Source of the DNA: Chloroflexota bacterium
GTDB taxonomy: Bacteria; Chloroflexota; Ktedonobacteria; Ktedonobacterales; Ktedonobacteraceae
NCBI GenBank assembly: GCA_005881495.1
Contig: VBHI01000403.1
Location: forward strand, 1-6,006
Direction: 5' to 3'
DNA: 6,006 nt
The first letter of the stretch is position 1, and each line of letters starts with the position of its first letter. Of this stretch, positions 1 through 6,005 are shown one piece after another. The position numbers and the translations under genes were made by a program. The notes below the pieces were generated by a model that saw only the letters and a program-made list of their open reading frames with translations, was not told the DNA's origin and made no database searches.

Positions 1-205
1 CTTTCAGCGAGGACCGTTCCGTTTTCAGTATCGAGAAGGTTTCTTGCTGCTGATAGAGCGAAAGACTTTCCCCTCGTTCTTCATAGGCGGTTTTGCGCGT
101 TCCGAGCAGATGGTTATAAAGCCAACGACACTCTTCAAGCGTCTCGTTGAGCTTCTGGACTTGTTTCTTATGCGGAAAGAGACGATACTGAAACATTTTA
201 CGCAT
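1..205 (-). CDS. tnpB: TnpB (IS200/IS605-type OrfB), N-terminal part, cut by window edge
   Basis: Reading the minus strand from the ATG at 205 gives 68 codons with no stop before the window ends. The protein begins MRKMFQYRLFPHKKQVQKLN and continues with LEECRWLYNHLLGTRK (residues 23-38) and a YEERGE segment (41-46). This YRLFP...L...CRxxYNxxL pattern is the N-terminal helix-turn-helix region of TnpB/OrfB proteins. In this family TnpB is an RNA-guided RuvC-type nuclease that helps retain the transposon. The RuvC residues and zinc ribbon lie outside the window, so activity cannot be judged. No tnpA is visible here. The ATG at 205 fits the family's usual start; the frame is also open upstream to an in-frame ATG at 274. 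Neither start has a clear Shine-Dalgarno sequence. Confidence 0.87.
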   Translation of the reverse strand, partial: MRKMFQYRLFPHKKQVQKLNETLEECRWLYNHLLGTRKTAYEERGESLSLYQQQETFSILKTERSSLK

Positions 206-280
206 GTGTGCATTATCGCACAAAGTAGAACAGATGTCAAAGGGCAAGAGAGCACCCAACCCATCACGCCCCATAAGGTA

Positions 281-323
281 GGCCCATTCATCCCCGCCTT
301 GAAAGGGCGGGGCTTTCTGGGCC
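281..323. repeat. Imperfect palindrome, likely left-end hairpin of the tnpB element
   Basis: GGCCCA (281-286) pairs with TGGGCC (318-323). After a symmetric 5/5-nt internal loop, CCCCGCC (292-298) pairs with GGCGGGG (306-312), and T299-G305 and T300-A304 can extend the stem. It lies about 80 bp upstream of the tnpB start. That is where an IS200/IS605 left-end subterminal hairpin, recognised as single-stranded DNA by the TnpA transposase, is expected. The cleavage site and target tetranucleotide cannot be fixed; TTAC/TTAT-like sequences occur just outside on the minus strand (about 331-339). A simple transcript hairpin is the alternative. Confidence 0.55.
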
Positions 324-387
324 GTTGGCGGTAATAAATAGGCCTGCCAGTAGTTGTTTTGGCTAATCCAATTGGGTCCCACTGTTA

Positions 388-611
388 CTCATGGTTCGGT
401 CGTTTTTTGGAGCAAAAAATGAATTGTATTCCCCACTTCGGGGCTAAAAACGCCAATAAAATGGTGCTCATTCCCCACTTGGTCACAATGGCTTGGACCA
501 AGTGAATGCACGGCCTGTCGAAATGAGACACATTTCTCGTTTTTACGTTCAGAACATGCATTTCATGGAGCCAATTCTTTCAAACTCCTTAAAAAATGAC
601 CGAACCATGAG
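388..611. mobile_element. MITE-like 224-bp element with terminal inverted repeats
   Basis: The left end (388-408) and the reverse complement of the right end (591-611) match at 20 of 21 positions: CTCATGGTTCGGTC, one mismatch, then TTTTTT. GGAG follows on both sides (409-412 and complement of 585-588) after a 2-nt offset. The interior has no plausible ORF. It has a perfect 9-bp hairpin (476-484/496-504), small hairpins at 431-443 and 520-536, and a direct repeat ATTCCCCACTT (428-438, 470-480). Size, lack of coding and matched ends fit a non-autonomous miniature element moved in trans. A target duplication is not clear: TA abuts the left end (386-387) but lies one base beyond the right end (613-614). 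A structured RNA or a degenerate IS remnant is possible. Confidence 0.6.
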
Positions 612-652
612 CTATAGTAGAGCCATTTCATTGGCATGCGGAATGTAGGTAG

Positions 653-681
653 TTGCCGTGATCTTCTCTATTATATAGAAT
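653..681 (+). promoter_or_regulatory. Predicted sigma70-type promoter of the UPF0173 hydrolase gene
   Basis: TTGCCG (653-658, 4/6 match to TTGACA) and TAGAAT (676-681, 5/6 match to TATAAT) are separated by exactly 17 bp. Transcription would begin near 688, giving a leader of about 113 nt before the ATG at 801. The site lies about 40 bp outside the right end of the MITE-like element. It was found by eye only. Confidence 0.5.
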
Positions 682-692
682 AGAAAAGAAAA

Positions 693-745
693 CAGCCCCA
701 GTTTCTTGGGGCTGCCATCGGGTATGCCAGGCTAATCTGGCAGCC
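693..745 (+). promoter_or_regulatory. Structured leader with mutually exclusive hairpins
   Basis: Hairpin A pairs CAGCCCCA (693-700) with TGGGGCTG (707-714) over a 6-nt loop. Hairpin B pairs GGCTGCCA (710-717) with TGGCAGCC (738-745). Hairpin C pairs GCCAG (726-730) with CTGGC (737-741). A and B share bases 710-714, and B and C share 738-741, so the leader can fold as A plus C or as B alone. This is the logic of an attenuator or translational switch, but there is no plus-strand U-tract after either hairpin and I recognise no known riboswitch. Read on the minus strand, hairpin A is followed by TTTTCTTTTCTA and would be a good intrinsic terminator for antisense transcription. Confidence 0.4.
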
Positions 746-764
746 GCAAGAGGTGCCACTACAT

Positions 765-777
765 TTCACGTTGTGAA
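765..777. promoter_or_regulatory. Small inverted repeat just upstream of the RBS
   Basis: TTCAC (765-769) and GTGAA (773-777) form a perfect 5-3-5 dyad shortly before the Shine-Dalgarno sequence. An 8-bp direct repeat, ACATTTCA, occurs at 761-768 and 779-786. It could be an operator half-site pair or a weak RNA hairpin near the ribosome site; it is short enough to be chance. Confidence 0.2.
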
Positions 778-800
778 CACATTTCAAGGAGGAATTCGAC

Positions 801-1508
801 ATGCAACTCAATGGCGCACAAATCACGTGGTTCGGACATGCTACCTTCAGAATCATCTCACCACAGGGCAAGATCATCCTGATCGACCCCTGGACGCAGC
901 ACAATCCCGCCTGCCCCAAGAATCTCAAGAAGGTCGACAAGGTCGATCTGATGTTCGTCACACACGGCCACAGCGACCACATTGGCGACGCCGCGAGCAT
1001 TGCAAAGGCCACAAATCCAACCTGCGTTGCCATCGTGGAACTGGCTGGCTGGCTCGGCTCCAAGGGTGTCAAGAACACCATCGGCATGAACAAGGGGGGT
1101 ACCTCCAGTGCCCAGGGCATCAAGTTCACCATGACCCACGCCATCCACACCTCCGGCACCGAGGACGGAACCTACGGCGGCGATGCCGCTGGCTTCGTCC
1201 TCGAACTTGAGAACGGCCTCAAAATCTATCATGCCGGTGACACCTGCGCCTTCAGCGACATGCAGCTCATCGGCGAATTGCACAAGCCCGACGTAGCCAT
1301 GTTGCCCATCGGGGACTTCTACACAATGGGCCCACGCGAGGCCGCCGTTGCCGTGCGCATGCTCGGCGTCAAGCACGTCATTCCCATGCACTACGGCACA
1401 TTCCCAGTCCTGGTCGGAACACCTGCCCAGTTGCAGGATGCCCTGAGCAGCCTCGGCCTGAACGACGTTGAAGTTATCGCGATGAAGCCTGGAGAGACGA
1501 TCAGCTAG
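801..1508 (+). CDS. UPF0173-family metal-dependent hydrolase (metallo-beta-lactamase fold)
   Basis: This 235-residue cytoplasmic protein has the hallmark HGHSDH signature at residues 55-60, after the family-typical start ITWFGHATFRI (8-18) and IDPW (28-31). Further likely ligands are H113/H116 in MTHAIHTSG, D147 in YHAGDT (143-148) and H197 in PMHYGT (195-200). Together they match the two-metal site of the UPF0173/YtkL group. The length is normal for that group, and the catalytic residues look complete. The physiological substrate of UPF0173 proteins is not settled, so only a hydrolase role is inferred. The start is well supported by AAGGAGG (786-792) eight bases before the ATG. The gene appears monocistronic, with its own promoter and structured leader and a strong terminator behind. 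It uses many C-ending codons (ATC, GGC, GTC), more than the neighbouring genes. A long antisense frame across it is a shadow. Confidence 0.93.
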   Translation: MQLNGAQITWFGHATFRIISPQGKIILIDPWTQHNPACPKNLKKVDKVDLMFVTHGHSDHIGDAASIAKATNPTCVAIVELAGWLGSKGVKNTIGMNKGGTSSAQGIKFTMTHAIHTSGTEDGTYGGDAAGFVLELENGLKIYHAGDTCAFSDMQLIGELHKPDVAMLPIGDFYTMGPREAAVAVRMLGVKHVIPMHYGTFPVLVGTPAQLQDALSSLGLNDVEVIAMKPGETIS

Positions 1509-1526
1509 TCGGAACGTCGTTATGGG

Positions 1527-1567
1527 AAAGGGGTTCTCATGGGGTTCGCCATCGAGAACCCCTTTTT
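1527..1567 (+). terminator. Strong rho-independent terminator of the hydrolase gene
   Basis: AAAGGGGTTCTC (1527-1538) pairs perfectly with GAGAACCCCTTT (1554-1565), giving 12 bp. ATGG (1539-1542) and CCAT (1549-1552) add 4 bp across a single bulged C, closing on a 6-nt loop. The stem runs into TTTTT (1563-1567). It starts 18 bp after the stop codon. The minus-strand tail is poor in T, so it works mainly in the plus direction. Confidence 0.9.
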
Positions 1568-1673
1568 CTATTACGAGATTGAACATTTCTAGAGCATTTT
1601 GTAATCAACAACGTATATACCTTTAGCATGTTAATCGGCCCCCGGGGAAATCTACCCAATCAAGGAGCGCAAG

Positions 1674-2594
1674 ATGGAAAACCAGCAGTTTGACGAACAG
1701 GAGTGGCGACCGTCGCAGCAATATGTCAATACCGACCCGCGTGAACAGCAGGGGTACGGTCCGCAGCCAGGAATTATTGATCCACGCGAAAAAATTCAAC
1801 CCATCCCCAGGCGGCGCAGGCCCTGGTTATGGATCATTTGCGCATTGGTGATCATCGCATTACTTGGTTCCGGATTACAGGCCGGTCTGAGGAGTATCAT
1901 CAACACAAGTAGTGAGACTCACACATACACGGTCTCTGCACTGCCAACGCTGGTGTTAAACGACGATAATGGCACGGTTACTATTCACACGGGCGGCGCG
2001 AATAGCCAGGTTACTGTACAGGCAACCAAACATTTTCAGGCGTTTGGCGGCACTGCTCCCGCTGTACAGTCCAGCCAGGATGGCAACACCATCAACGCGA
2101 CCGTCCAGAACCAAAGTAATAACTTCATGTCTTTCGGTTCCAATAACGTCGATTTAAACGTCACCGTCCCTGCCAATGCCAACCTGCAGATCCACACTGA
2201 AACAGGTACCATCGATGTCAGCGGGGTGAGCGGAACCATGTCATTGTCCACCGCCACGGGTTCGATTACGGCAAACCAGGACGCCTTGAGCGGGCAATCA
2301 ACCTTGCAGTCTAATACAGGTTCTATCACTTTTGATGGCTCCATCGCTCCAGGCGGAAATTACCAGTTTTCAACCGATACTGGCTCGGTTGACGTGACTC
2401 TTCCAGCTAACTCGTCCTTCCATGTAGATGCGACAACCAACACGGGTTCAATCGATAGTGATTTCAGTGGGGTACAGGTGAGGGATCACGATTTTTCGGG
2501 CAGTGATGCTCATGGAGATGTGGGCAACGGTGCTGGCACTACGATGACTCTGAAAACCAATACAGGTTCCATTGACCTGCATGAAGGGCAGTAG
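1674..2594 (+). CDS. Membrane-anchored DUF4097-like protein with beta-repeat ectodomain
   Basis: This 306-residue protein has a polar, Gln/Pro-rich N-terminus (1-45), a basic RRRR stretch (46-49), one hydrophobic segment (about 51-67, WLWIICALVIIALLGSG) and a long extracytoplasmic part. The arginines before the segment favour N-in, C-out topology. The ectodomain repeats a [ST]xTG[ST][IV] motif at residues 175-180, 193-198, 213-218, 234-239, 256-261 and 295-300, with a related NGTVTI at 99-104. This is typical of the DUF4097 'putative adhesin' family, which is predicted to form a right-handed beta-solenoid. No enzymatic residues are recognised; adhesion or envelope sensing is a family-level guess only. 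The start is supported by AAGGAG (1662-1667) six bases upstream. The 106 bp before it show no convincing -35/-10 pair (a TTGAAC at 1579 lacks a good partner). No sigma factor or sensor gene adjoins it. Confidence 0.82.
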   Translation: MENQQFDEQEWRPSQQYVNTDPREQQGYGPQPGIIDPREKIQPIPRRRRPWLWIICALVIIALLGSGLQAGLRSIINTSSETHTYTVSALPTLVLNDDNGTVTIHTGGANSQVTVQATKHFQAFGGTAPAVQSSQDGNTINATVQNQSNNFMSFGSNNVDLNVTVPANANLQIHTETGTIDVSGVSGTMSLSTATGSITANQDALSGQSTLQSNTGSITFDGSIAPGGNYQFSTDTGSVDVTLPANSSFHVDATTNTGSIDSDFSGVQVRDHDFSGSDAHGDVGNGAGTTMTLKTNTGSIDLHEGQ

Positions 2595-2617
2595 TCGAAC
2601 GATCAGCCGCGACTACT
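2590..2617 (+). other. Weak hairpin at the stop codon of the DUF4097-like gene
   Basis: AGTAGTCG (2590-2597) pairs with CGACTACT (2610-2617) over a 12-nt loop, so the stop codon TAG sits inside the stem. No T-tract follows, so this is not a standard intrinsic terminator. It may protect the 3' end or be chance. Confidence 0.25.
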
Positions 2618-2744
2618 CTGCCAACGCTGAAAATCCAGTGGAATTTTTGAAAACAGGAAAACAGCAGGAAAAAGCAGCGGCCCCTTGTCTTCGGATGATG
2701 CAGGCACGTCCTGAAATTCGCGTTTCACCTACGAATTTGATGTG

Positions 2745-2788
2745 TTTACACGTTATTAATGATTGTTTTACACGTTAATAATGATTGT
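2745..2788. repeat. Two-copy 22-bp tandem repeat upstream of the phosphatase gene
   Basis: TTTACACGTTATTAATGATTGT... begins the first copy (2745-2766); the second copy (2767-2788) differs at only one base (T2756 versus A2778). The 22-bp period is close to two turns of B-DNA, so both copies would present the same face. That fits a pair of binding sites for a regulator of the gene at 2901, but no known operator consensus is recognised. Confidence 0.7.
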
Positions 2789-2845
2789 ATGGCATACTTG
2801 CAATTGTAAACCCCCATGCCAACGGTAGAACTTTTCTTGCCATTC

Positions 2846-2860
2846 TGTACCGTATGTACA
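2846..2860. promoter_or_regulatory. Inverted repeat, possible operator
   Basis: TGTAC (2846-2850) and GTACA (2856-2860) form a perfect 5-5-5 dyad about 40 bp before the ATG at 2901. It overlaps a TTGCCA...TACACT arrangement (2837-2842 and 2857-2862) whose 14-bp spacing is too short for a normal promoter. A regulator site is possible but unproven. Confidence 0.25.
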
Positions 2861-2900
2861 CTTTTACGTCCGCTTTTAGTTATCTCGGGGAGAAGATACT

Positions 2901-4957
2901 ATGAATCGTACAAAACGACACTGGCGGAACCCTATCACTCGTATTGCTACCATGGCCGCCGTCCTGGTCATGCTTCTCGGTTTTGCCGGATACACCTCCA
3001 GGACGACTCACGCGGCAGGGAACGGGAACGCCTGTCAACTTAATTCAGCCGGCGGTAAAACTCAACACGTTATCTATATCCAGTTCGACAACACACACTT
3101 TACTCGTGATAACCCAAACGTTCCGTCGGACCTTGAGCAGATGCCAAACCTGCTCAACTTTATTAAGAGCAACGGCGTACTGCTCACCAATCACCACACA
3201 ACGGGACGAGCAACCTCGGTGTATCTTTCGCCTACTGGACTGCCCCTCTTTTCGACCCGACCACATCGTCGCCGACCGATACAAAATACAATATGCTGAC
3301 AGCCTCGGGTCAGAACGCACCGGCCCCCTGGGTGCCATATACCCGCGCGGGCTGCAATGTTGGCTCGGTTGCCACGGCGAATACCATACTGGAAAATATA
3401 GCAATAGATATTCCCACCGTATTCGGCCCAAACTCACCACAGGCACAAGAGGTCGCTTCGAATCCGGGTCAGGCATTCGCCGATTTCGTCGGAATCGGCA
3501 TCCATTGCGCGCAAAACAATCCGACCTGCTCCCCCTCCAATACTGGTGAGCCAGACCGGCTGCCCAATGAACCCGGCGGGTACAGCGGGTACAATGGCCT
3601 CTTCGGCCACAAGTATGTTGCGCCCATCATCAGCCCGAATGGACCTCTAACTGACCTCAACGGCAATGTCATCCAGGATACCACTGGTCACGTCGGCTTC
3701 CCTGGCTTTGATGGCATGTCCGCGGCAGTCTCGCTCTCGTATGTGGCGGCGATGCAGGAACATGGCGTTCCTGTCACCTACGCCTATATCTCCGATGCAC
3801 ACGACGCGCATCCCAATGGACCCGCCTATGGTCCTGGTTCGGCTGGCTACGTCGCGGCGCTCCACTCTTATGACCAGGCCTTCGGCACATTCTTTAGTCG
3901 TCTGGCAAGTGATGGTATCAACCAGAGCAACACACTCTTCGTCTTCACCGCCGATGAAGGGGATCACTTCGTGGGTGGTCCGCCCAGTCCAACAGGGTGC
4001 GATGGCGTAACCACACCCTGCACCTATAGCCAGATCGGTGAGATCAACGCGAATATGGCCGGTTTGCTGGCTACACAACAGGGCATCACAACTCCATTCA
4101 ACGTCCACTCGGACTCGGCTCCGACTGTTTATATCACCGGCAACCCGGCGCGAACTGACACTGTAACGCGTACCTTTGAACGCGGTGTGGGGAATCTGAC
4201 GGCTGCTAATCCGATTACAGGCAACACCGATACGCTTACTAAATACCTGGCCGACCCTGTGGAGATGAAGTTACTGCACATGGTCACAGCCGATCCCGCG
4301 CGAACTCCGACCTTTACCATGTTTGCCGACCCCAATTACTTCCTGTTCGCGGGAGCCCCCAACTGCACTTTAGCGTGTGTCACGGTGGTTCCTAAATTTG
4401 CCTGGAACCATGGTACTGTGTCACCAGACATCAACACTACCTGGCTGGGCATGGTAGGACCAGGTGTGCAGCAATTGGGCGTCAATAACAGCGTCTGGTC
4501 GGATCATACTGATATCCGTCCAACAATGCTAGAACTACTGGGCTTGAAGGACGACTACAGCCATGACGGGCGGGTGCTCTTCGAGGCAATCAACGATTCC
4601 GCGTTACCCGGAGTGATTCGGCATAATCGCGCTTTCTTCACGCAGTTGGCGCAGGTGTACAAGCAAATCAATGCACCTGTTGGCGATTTCGGGCTGTCAA
4701 CGCTGCAAATATCTACGAAAGCATTGGAGAGTAACGCGCCCAATGACAGTACCTACACAAGCCTGGAAAACCTGTTGCGGTCTTTGAACGTCGCGCGGGA
4801 TGCCCTGGCAGGACAGATTATCGCTGTACTGGAGGCTGCGGAGTTTGGCGGAGGCCACAATAATGCTTCGCTCTTAAGCAACCAGCATCTACAGCAACTC
4901 ACCGCGAATGGCCACGCACTGCTCAAACGTGCAAATACCGCGGCGAATGGGCACTAA
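2901..4957 (+). pseudogene. Secreted alkaline-phosphatase-superfamily protein, broken by frameshift/deletion near 3200
   Basis: The first frame (from 2901, with a GGGGAGA-type Shine-Dalgarno at 2887-2893) encodes an N-terminus with basic residues, a hydrophobic core (about 17-30) and a THAAG cleavage-like site (37-40), then HVIYIQFDN (56-64), whose D63 is a likely metal ligand. After LLTNHHT (94-100, ending 3200) this frame degenerates and stops at 3299. The protein resumes two frames over with NGTSNLGVSFAYWTAPLFDP (from 3200) and continues to 4957 without a stop, about 585 codons. The downstream part has superfamily-type motifs: SDAHDAHP (3791-3814), TADEGDHF (3947-3970), NHGTVSPD (4406-4429) and DIRPTMLELLGL near 4511, ending in a helix-rich C-terminus. 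The segment that normally carries the nucleophile and a TGLYPxxHG-like motif appears absent between NHHT and NGTSN. That points to a deletion rather than a single-base error. The ATG at 3293 has no ribosome site. The substrate is unknown (phosphoesterase or phosphatase expected). Confidence 0.8.
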
Positions 4958-4967
4958 ATGTGCAATC

Positions 4968-4990
4968 CATCCCTCCATCCAGGAGGGATG
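4968..4990 (+). terminator. Hairpin after the phosphatase gene, terminator-like without T-tract
   Basis: CATCCCTCC (4968-4976) pairs perfectly with GGAGGGATG (4982-4990) over a 5-nt loop, 11 bp after the stop codon. No run of T follows on either strand, so intrinsic termination is uncertain. It may act together with the larger hairpin at 5023-5069. Confidence 0.35.
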
Positions 4991-5022
4991 AAAGCAATAT
5001 ACCGTTTTAATGGAAGGTTTAC

Positions 5023-5069
5023 GCAGCAGGGCCTATGGCAATTGTAACGATTACCATAGGCCCTGCTGC
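5023..5069. terminator. Large hairpin between convergent genes, likely bidirectional terminator
   Basis: GCAGCAGGGCCTATGG (5023-5038) pairs with CCATAGGCCCTGCTGC (5054-5069): a perfect 16-bp stem with a 15-nt loop. It ends 14 bp from the stop codon of the minus-strand lyase gene and 65 bp or more beyond the plus-strand gene. A tail rich in T is lacking on both sides, but position and stem strength favour termination or 3'-end protection for the lyase mRNA. Confidence 0.6.
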
Positions 5070-5083
5070 ATGAGAAAAGCGGC

Positions 5084-5983
5084 TCACTTCCCAATCATCT
5101 CCGCCTTCTCTATAACATTCCTTGCGTTCCTCACAAGCGCCATGTCGATCATCCTTCCTTCGAACACGACCGCGCCCAACCCTTTCTCCTGCGCCTCCCT
5201 GTACAGCGCATCCAGCTTGCGAGCGTAATCGACCTCTTCTTGCGATGGTGCGTAGACCTGGTTGGCGACGTCGATCTGCCCCGGGTGAATGGCCCATTTC
5301 CCCACAAAGCCCAGCGTCTTTGAACGCGTACACTCCCTACGATAGCCGTCGAGGTTTTTGTAATCTGGAAAGGCGCCATCTATTGCATCGATGCCCGCAG
5401 CACGAGCGGCGATGGCGATCTTGTTTCGCGCGTAGTGCCATGGGTCGCCAGGATAGGCATCAAAATGCCCTTCAACAATCCTGTTGTCCATACCTTGCGA
5501 TGCGCTATAGTCAGCCGGGCCAAAAATGAGCGCCTCCAAACGCGAGCTTGAACGCGCTATCTCTTCCACGTTTATCATAGCCTCTACTTCTTCAATGAGC
5601 ACTTCGATACCGGTGCGCTGCGTTCGTTTCAGGCGCTTCTCTATTTGCGTGAGCAATACATCGACCCACCAGACATCCCTTGCCGACTTTACTTTGGGGA
5701 CTATGATGATGTCAAAATACTCGCCAGCCTCTTCAACGATAGTGATGATATCCTGGTAGGCGTACTCAGTTTCCAGATCGTTGACGCGCACAGCCCGTGT
5801 TTTCTTCCCCCAATCCAGTGTTTTGAGCGCATGGATGACCTTTGCCCTCGCTCCGACCTTCTCATTGGGAGCAACGGAATCTTCCATGTCGAGAAACACC
5901 AGGTCGGCGCTGCTGGCGGCAGCCTTCTCAATCATGCGCTCGTTACTGGCGGGTGTTGACAATTCAGAGCGTCTCAGGCGCAT
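5084..5983 (-). CDS. HpcH/HpaI aldolase / citrate lyase family protein, malyl-CoA-lyase-like
   Basis: This 299-residue cytoplasmic protein has a CitE/Mcl-type TIM-barrel pattern. It shows an N-terminal RRSELSTPASNERMIEKAA (4-22), FLDMEDSVAP (30-39, acidic E34/D35), AVRVN (64-68, Arg66), IIVPKV (93-98), a metal-ligand Glu in LIEEVEA (129-135, probably E131), FGPADYSASQGM (154-165, probable Mg ligand D158), DPWHYARNKI (180-189) and GFVGKWAIHPGQI (225-237). DxWHY and GKWxIHPxQI fit CoA-thioester lyases of the malyl-CoA/citramalyl-CoA type, which cleave or form C-C bonds using acetyl- or propionyl-CoA and glyoxylate or pyruvate. The exact substrate cannot be told from sequence, and no partner CoA-transferase or pathway gene lies in the window. 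The protein appears full length. The start at 5983 gives the family-like MRLRRSELSTP beginning but has no good Shine-Dalgarno in the visible 23 bp upstream, where a duplicated start occurs. Its promoter is outside the window. Confidence 0.85.
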   Translation of the reverse strand: MRLRRSELSTPASNERMIEKAAASSADLVFLDMEDSVAPNEKVGARAKVIHALKTLDWGKKTRAVRVNDLETEYAYQDIITIVEEAGEYFDIIIVPKVKSARDVWWVDVLLTQIEKRLKRTQRTGIEVLIEEVEAMINVEEIARSSSRLEALIFGPADYSASQGMDNRIVEGHFDAYPGDPWHYARNKIAIAARAAGIDAIDGAFPDYKNLDGYRRECTRSKTLGFVGKWAIHPGQIDVANQVYAPSQEEVDYARKLDALYREAQEKGLGAVVFEGRMIDMALVRNARNVIEKAEMIGK

Positions 5984-6005
5984 CTTAGCGTCTCAGGCGC
6001 ATCTT
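5968..6005. repeat. 19-bp perfect tandem duplication over the lyase start codon
   Basis: AGCGTCTCAGGCGCATCTT occurs at 5968-5986 and again, identical, at 5987-6005. Base 6006 (A) would begin a third copy, so the array may continue past the window edge. Each copy holds the start ATG and first five codons of the lyase on the minus strand. Confidence 0.9.
5985..6002 (-). CDS. Five-codon mini-ORF (MRLRR) directly upstream of the lyase
   Basis: On the minus strand the outer repeat copy reads ATG CGC CTG AGA CGC TAA (6002-5985). One base (5984) then separates the stop from the true start ATG at 5983, which begins with the same MRLRR. Because 19 is not a multiple of three, the duplication makes a leader minigene instead of an N-terminal extension. 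The usual ribosome site would now sit in front of the mini-ORF, so the lyase may depend on termination-reinitiation. Whether it is translated is an inference; the ribosome site is outside the window. Confidence 0.4.
   Translation of the reverse strand: MRLRR

Larger units (their letters stand above)
2595..2900. other. 306-bp intergenic region with repeats, no gene seen
   Basis: No credible ORF lies here; two short frames overlap it but have no ribosome site or recognisable protein. It holds an A-rich purine stretch with AAAACAGGAAAACAGCAGG (2649-2667), an inverted repeat AAATTCG/CGAATTT (2714-2720/2732-2738), a 22-bp tandem repeat (2745-2788), a short GTATG/CATAC dyad (2787-2797) and a TGTAC/GTACA dyad (2846-2860). 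Promoter signals for the downstream gene must lie here. The best eye-found candidate is an extended -10-like TGGCATACT (2790-2798) behind a TTTACA (2767-2772), but the 20-bp spacing is long, so it is weak. Confidence 0.5.

Noticed and set aside
25..334. Open frames on both strands (44-334 plus; 25-291 minus) at the left edge
   Set aside because: They overlap the real TnpB frame, which is open from 205 to the window edge and has recognisable family sequence.
428..480. Repeated ATTCCCCACTT as a CRISPR-like array
   Set aside because: Only two 11-bp copies within a MITE-like element; no regular spacers or longer repeats.
858..1586. 242-codon minus-strand open frame opposite the UPF0173 hydrolase
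   Set aside because: It is antisense to a gene with full family motifs, has no ribosome site, runs through that gene's terminator, and the protein resembles no known family.
1640..1647. CCCCGGGG palindrome before the DUF4097-like gene
   Set aside because: Eight-base GC palindrome, easily chance, and not placed around a recognisable promoter.
2572..3043. Short plus-strand frames of 68 and 75 codons before and across the phosphatase start
   Set aside because: No Shine-Dalgarno sequence, no recognisable protein, and they overlap true gene ends in other frames.
3190..3210. Programmed ribosomal frameshift in the phosphatase gene
   Set aside because: No slippery heptamer or stimulatory structure is seen at the switch point, and conserved protein sequence appears missing, which slippage cannot explain.
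3293..4957. Treating the downstream phosphatase part as an independent gene starting at 3293
   Set aside because: Its frame carries family-like sequence well upstream of that ATG (from 3200), there is no ribosome site, and the N-terminal part with the signal peptide is in the preceding frame.
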